64,000 nucleotides of DNA, taken from assembly GCA_002811645.1 (NCBI GenBank), contig PDIP01000005.1:181484-245483 (forward strand), written 5' to 3'. Below are positions 60,409-64,000 of the stretch, piece after piece. The notes below the pieces were generated by a model that searched no databases, was not told where the DNA came from, and saw only the letters and a program-made list of their open reading frames with translations. Origin of the DNA: Corallochytrium limacisporum (lineage: Eukaryota; Opisthokonta). The position numbers were made by a program, and so were the translations under genes. The first letter of the stretch is position 1. Every line of letters begins with the position of its first letter.

Positions 60409-61794
60409 ATGGATCGCGTTGCTTTGCCGCCACTGAAGCCGCGCCAGAGTGTTGGACAGGATGACACGGGAGTGTATCGTTTTGGTATCATGGGAGGAAA
60501 GGCGTTTTCTGTATCAGTGAAGCAATGTGATGGTGGTAAGGAAATGCACCGCGTGTGTCTTGTTGATCGGCCGTCGGATGGAGTGGGTGCCACATTTATT
60601 CGTTCGGTTTGTTTGTCACGGGACAAGAAAGACGAAAAGTTGCGTGTGGAACAGGCCAGTGAAGAGGCGTATGATTTACACAGCTGCTTCACGGGAACCG
60701 ATGACAAACTAGCGCTGAAGCAGTGCAGTATCGAGGACGTCACGTTCTATTTCAATATTTCGCATCCCATGTTCCGGGTTAATATTGAAGCGTTTTATGC
60801 AGACAGTCTGGGGCAGGTCTACTTCTCATCGCTGGCGATAAGTGAGGCCAGTCATCTTTGCTCTCAGAGATTACAACTAGGTATCGATCTCGAATCTCCC
60901 ACCCCGGGGAGGAATCAGATAGTTGCCCTCCAGCATGGGCCTCATTTTGTGCGATGGTGTGCCCATCCCGCGGGCACTGATCACCAATGTCATGTGGTAG
61001 CGTCACATTTCGGACAGTACATCATCGTCCGGTCCACTCCGGAGCGGAACATGGCAGACTCCATTGAGATGCTGGAGCGTACGTTCGAGTTAACTGCCTT
61101 TGATGCCATCACTTCTGTCGATTTGTTCTGCCCCATATTGGCCTACACCGCTGGAAATCGGTTGAGTGTGTGGGACATGCGTGCAGAAACTGAGCTCTTC
61201 TCCGTGGTACCGAATCGGTTACCCTTACAGACAGTGCGCTTGGTCTGTTTAGATCCGGACGGCAAGTCCCCGCGTTGCAAGGCTCCTACTCACTTGCTCG
61301 TTGCAGGTCAAGACAACGGTGTTTATGTGTACGAGATTTCCAAGGGAGGGTCATGTCAGGCTATGATCCCCGGTACACCCCGTCTTGGGACAGGTTTTTT
61401 GGAAATGATCAGCATGCCATTAGATGTCAATAATATGAAGGGATCCGTCACGCGGGCGGTGGTAGCAGCATCGTGCGAGGATGGGCAGATCTGCTTACTC
61501 AACCATCCCGTACTAAACAATCCGGAGGACGATCCGAACGCCAAGGCAAAGTCTAAAGAGCTAGGTCGTATGGATTCGCGTTGGATCTCTGTGTACTGCT
61601 TGCCGTATCTGACAATGGGTGCAGATGACGATGACTCTGTGGCGTATGGTATCGGTGGCGTGACTGCATCCAAGACCTACCACGCGTTCCCTCCCCAGTA
61701 TTTACGGCAGTGCATGATAGAGAACACACTAAAAGCCGATGAGAAGATGGCCCGCAAAAGACCGCCCGAAGATCACACTGGCATTGAACGTTGA
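60409..61794 (+). CDS. Beta-propeller-like (WD40-like) protein of unknown function
   Basis: 461 residues from the ATG at 60409; the frame is open 11 codons upstream but without an ATG. I do not recognise the family. Repeated beta-rich blades are suggested by FCPILAYTAGNRLSVWDMRAETELFSV, a convincing WD-repeat end, and by LLVAGQDNGVYVYEIS and VVAASCEDGQICLLNHP. The N-terminal half has blocks such as VSVKQCDGGKEMHRVCLVD and CVLSRD-like strands that fit a second set of blades. No signal peptide or membrane span. The C-terminus is basic (ADEKMARKRPPEDH). A scaffold role, for example in a nuclear or transport complex, is possible but unproven. It converges with the PI-PLC gene. Confidence 0.75.
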   Translation: MDRVALPPLKPRQSVGQDDTGVYRFGIMGGKAFSVSVKQCDGGKEMHRVCLVDRPSDGVGATFIRSVCLSRDKKDEKLRVEQASEEAYDLHSCFTGTDDKLALKQCSIEDVTFYFNISHPMFRVNIEAFYADSLGQVYFSSLAISEASHLCSQRLQLGIDLESPTPGRNQIVALQHGPHFVRWCAHPAGTDHQCHVVASHFGQYIIVRSTPERNMADSIEMLERTFELTAFDAITSVDLFCPILAYTAGNRLSVWDMRAETELFSVVPNRLPLQTVRLVCLDPDGKSPRCKAPTHLLVAGQDNGVYVYEISKGGSCQAMIPGTPRLGTGFLEMISMPLDVNNMKGSVTRAVVAASCEDGQICLLNHPVLNNPEDDPNAKAKSKELGRMDSRWISVYCLPYLTMGADDDDSVAYGIGGVTASKTYHAFPPQYLRQCMIENTLKADEKMARKRPPEDHTGIER

Positions 61795-61909
61795 CAAACG
61801 TGCAACTGTAGTATCGCGGCAGCGTATGATTACACATGTCAAATTATATTTTAAACTATGATAATGAATAGAGTACGAAGGTGAAGAGCTTTTCTAGTTC
61901 GGATCGCCC

Positions 61910-63721
61910 TCAGTACGGTTGACTGTCAATATCGTCCTCCTCTACTTGTTCTTGTTCCTCATCCTCGTCTCTACTGTCCAAGTCATGGCCATTTTCAGAA
62001 TAAAGGTTCGATTGCAAATCGGCCTTGTACTCGTAGTCGTCCTTTCCCGAGGAGCCGAGCAGGCTGCGCAGTCCGGCCAACAGTGCTTTACTGCCACCGG
62101 CAGCATATACAACCAGAACCGTAAGGAGGAACAGGATCAGCAGGAGACTCACTACGAAGGCCCACGAGTCCGTGATAGAGCTAAGGTAATGCTTGCGCTT
62201 GCCATCATATTCGCCATTTTGGGTGCAACCCAAGTCATGCTCATCTTCAATACTAAGCACAGAGGGGCACAGGCCGCTCTCGATGGCATGTGGACTGCAG
62301 CGCGGCGCAATCCTGAAGGGTTCAATCAAGCCGCTGCGGAACTGAGGCAGGTCATTCCCGTTTGCGTCCTTTTTCGTGGGGTAGTCCGTACTCAGCAATT
62401 GGGCACTAGAATCCATGCCGGTGTCGCGGCGCTTCTGGTAGCCAGGATCATCCTCGGGGCCAGGGACGTGGTCACCCATGTCAGGCCGGGTCCGTACAAG
62501 GAAACCCTTCGGCACTGCGTCTGTAATATTCTGTAGCTGCACAATTGGGTCATTGTATTTGACCCAAGCAGCGTATTTGTCATCGAAGGAAGGCACCTCA
62601 AACATGGGGAACGCAACCCACTCGTCCAGGGGCCGGTGGTGTGGGTAAGTCATGTCGTGGTCCTCGTAAGGATTAGAGTCCATGCCGATGATAAACTTTC
62701 CACGCCCAAAGGCGAGGCTGGGCCAGCCGCACTTCTGTATGGCCTTACCCAAATTCAATTCAGTAGCGTCTTCGTCACCGAGGCTGGGGCAGTCAAGAAT
62801 ATGCTTGGGCATGATCAATTTATCCTCCCCAATGTCTGTAAGCAGCTGGGTTCGGAACTTCTCCGCAACGTACCTGCGCTCCTTGTCTGTGATTGTGTCC
62901 GTCCAATTGCCTCGCAGTACTGGCAGGTTGTCATTGCACCTCATAAGGACCTTCTGGTAGTTTTCAAACGCCGGCAGGACGGACCCGTCCTCACCAGCAT
63001 CCTTCAGGCCATCGTAGACGCAGGAGTAGTACTTGGGGCAAGGTTCCTCTATGCGCTTAAAGAATTGATTGCAGGCACCAATGGATTCGAGATCACCCTC
63101 GCTTGGAGTGTAGTCACCGTTTCCTGCTTCGATCCAGGACTTAAAGCCAGGAAGCTTGTACAGACAGCCCGGGAGAGTCTCGGTAGTGATGGCTTTGCAC
63201 ATGTCCTGCGCAGTGAGACGACCCTTGAATTCAAAGTTTATCGTGATGGGGACATGGTCCTCATTCTGCGTTGACCACCGTACGATATCCATGTAACATG
63301 ACTGGGGATCGTTACAGATAGAATGGATATCGTACCGAGGTACATGAATGACTTTGAAACTGTCAGTTTCCGGGTGCCACCAAAAATCAATCTCGAAGTT
63401 TCGGATTTTCGCCTCAACTTGCTCAAGCATTGGCGGTAGAGTATAGTTGAAGGTGGCCACGGTATTGCAAAGGTTCTCGGCTTCATTGTCTGCGGAGCCA
63501 GAGCCACAATATTTCATGACGTCATCCTCCGGGGCAATGTGGTAAGAGTTGTGTGTCCCTGTGACTTGTACAACGGTGAGTGGGATCTTCGTCTCCATCA
63601 CCAGCGGCTCCTCACAAAGGGGCACATTGCTTGCCTCGCATAGAGGAATGGAGAGGAAGGCAGCAACTAGTACAAACGCGGAGAAAACCCCGGGTGGCAG
63701 AGCAATTGCGTTGTATGGCAT
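61910..63721 (-). CDS. Type I membrane protein with PI-PLC-C1 (calcium-dependent PI-PLC X-like) domain
   Basis: A 603-residue protein. A signal peptide at about 1-31 (GVFSAFVLVAAFLSIPLCEAS) is followed by a luminal TIM-barrel domain of the PI-PLC-C1 type, with catalytic-loop GTHNSYH (55-61; His57), NFEIDFWWHPETDSFKVIH and INFEFKG. A transmembrane helix lies at about 519-542 (FVVSLLLILFLLTVLVVYAA). A 61-residue acidic tail (RDEDEEQEQVEEDDIDSQPY) faces the cytosol. The family cleaves phosphatidylinositol or related phosphodiesters. The ATG at 63721 is the first good start. A leader intron (63818-63892) is likely. Single coding exon. Confidence 0.85.
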   Translation of the reverse strand: MPYNAIALPPGVFSAFVLVAAFLSIPLCEASNVPLCEEPLVMETKIPLTVVQVTGTHNSYHIAPEDDVMKYCGSGSADNEAENLCNTVATFNYTLPPMLEQVEAKIRNFEIDFWWHPETDSFKVIHVPRYDIHSICNDPQSCYMDIVRWSTQNEDHVPITINFEFKGRLTAQDMCKAITTETLPGCLYKLPGFKSWIEAGNGDYTPSEGDLESIGACNQFFKRIEEPCPKYYSCVYDGLKDAGEDGSVLPAFENYQKVLMRCNDNLPVLRGNWTDTITDKERRYVAEKFRTQLLTDIGEDKLIMPKHILDCPSLGDEDATELNLGKAIQKCGWPSLAFGRGKFIIGMDSNPYEDHDMTYPHHRPLDEWVAFPMFEVPSFDDKYAAWVKYNDPIVQLQNITDAVPKGFLVRTRPDMGDHVPGPEDDPGYQKRRDTGMDSSAQLLSTDYPTKKDANGNDLPQFRSGLIEPFRIAPRCSPHAIESGLCPSVLSIEDEHDLGCTQNGEYDGKRKHYLSSITDSWAFVVSLLLILFLLTVLVVYAAGGSKALLAGLRSLLGSSGKDDYEYKADLQSNLYSENGHDLDSRDEDEEQEQVEEDDIDSQPY

Positions 63722-64000
63722 CTTGTGTCCCCGAGTGTCAGTTTCTATACTGCATTACACTGATACACTTCGTTCGGCGATGAGTTCATTGGATCCAACA
63801 CCCAGCATCCGGATAAACTAAAAACAAAAAATTGCCTACAGGAATATTTTCATAACTGATTTTCGGTTAGAACTTGGGGTACCTTCATATACCTCGTGAC
63901 CAGGCAAGAGTGAAATTCCAAAGTCGTAGCCCTTTCGTCACACTCGTATGCATCCCTCTGGTGGATCGGAAACCCGCCCCCCTCCCACCCCCAACCCACC
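63722..64000 (-). promoter_or_regulatory. Leader and promoter of the PI-PLC-C1 gene
   Basis: AT-rich leader with a strong T-rich acceptor, and GC-rich CCCTCCCACCCCCAACCCACC at the window edge. No other gene. Confidence 0.4.
63818..63892 (-). other. Candidate 75-nt intron in the PI-PLC-C1 leader
   Basis: Minus-strand donor GAG|GTATAT, a CTAAC branch-point-like motif (63866-63870), and acceptor TTTTTTGTTTTTAG. It ends about 96 bases before the start codon. Confidence 0.45.

Noticed and set aside
1-64000. CRISPR arrays, bacterial operons, phage or secondary-metabolite clusters
   Set aside because: No direct-repeat/spacer arrays and no prokaryotic gene content; all recognised genes are eukaryotic nuclear genes.

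Overview
This is nuclear DNA from a compact, intron-poor eukaryote. The long uninterrupted reading frames encode purely eukaryotic proteins: MCM5, TAF2, alpha-actinin, a novel-type protein kinase C, flotillin, an AREL1-like HECT ligase, UBA5, PP5, a mitochondrial uS2 and SDHAF2. A filamin/CH-type actin toolkit, a PKC-epsilon-like kinase, UBA5 of the UFM1 pathway and a hybrid histidine kinase in one place fit a unicellular holozoan or another non-fungal opisthokont with a streamlined genome (a Corallochytrium-like organism is my guess). The species cannot be fixed from the sequence alone.

Layout: about 25 protein genes. Between roughly 1 and 13 kb, and again from 24 to 64 kb, they alternate almost perfectly between convergent pairs (70-230 bp between stop codons) and divergent pairs (0.4-5.5 kb between start codons). 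From 13 to 24 kb, MCM5, alpha-actinin, PKC and the HECT ligase all read leftward in tandem with 0.7-1.7 kb gaps. By region: 0-9.6 kb holds a partial proline-rich gene, a PP2C phosphatase, mitochondrial uS2, a small unknown gene, a NIFK/Nop15-like RRM protein, PP5 and exosome RRP46. 9.6-24 kb holds flotillin, SDHAF2, MCM5, alpha-actinin and PKC. 24-39 kb holds the AREL1-like HECT ligase, an AADAT-like aminotransferase, TAF2, a SUZ-domain protein and a hybrid histidine kinase. 39-45 kb is a gap carrying a decayed Ty1/copia retrotransposon. 45-52 kb holds UBA5, TMEM14, a RhoGAP, an alpha/beta hydrolase and an acyltransferase. 52-56 kb is a second gap with a possible gypsy gag scrap. 56-64 kb holds a membrane metallophosphatase, an ADP-ribosylglycohydrolase-like protein, an unrecognised beta-propeller-like protein and a membrane PI-PLC-C1 protein.

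Functionally this is a housekeeping and signalling region, not a gene cluster for one pathway. No coding sequence of a large gene appears interrupted by an intron, yet several 5' leaders carry good GT..AG introns a few tens of bases before the start codon. In one small gene the intron appears to split the ATG itself. The MCM5 promoter carries two E2F-type sites. The intergenic DNA is littered with runs of 10-14 G or C, including a perfect C12G10 palindrome. The most interesting points are the split start codon, the E2F sites, the copia wreck, the phosphatase fused to a membrane module, the DMG variant in PKC, and the domain combination of the RhoGAP protein.
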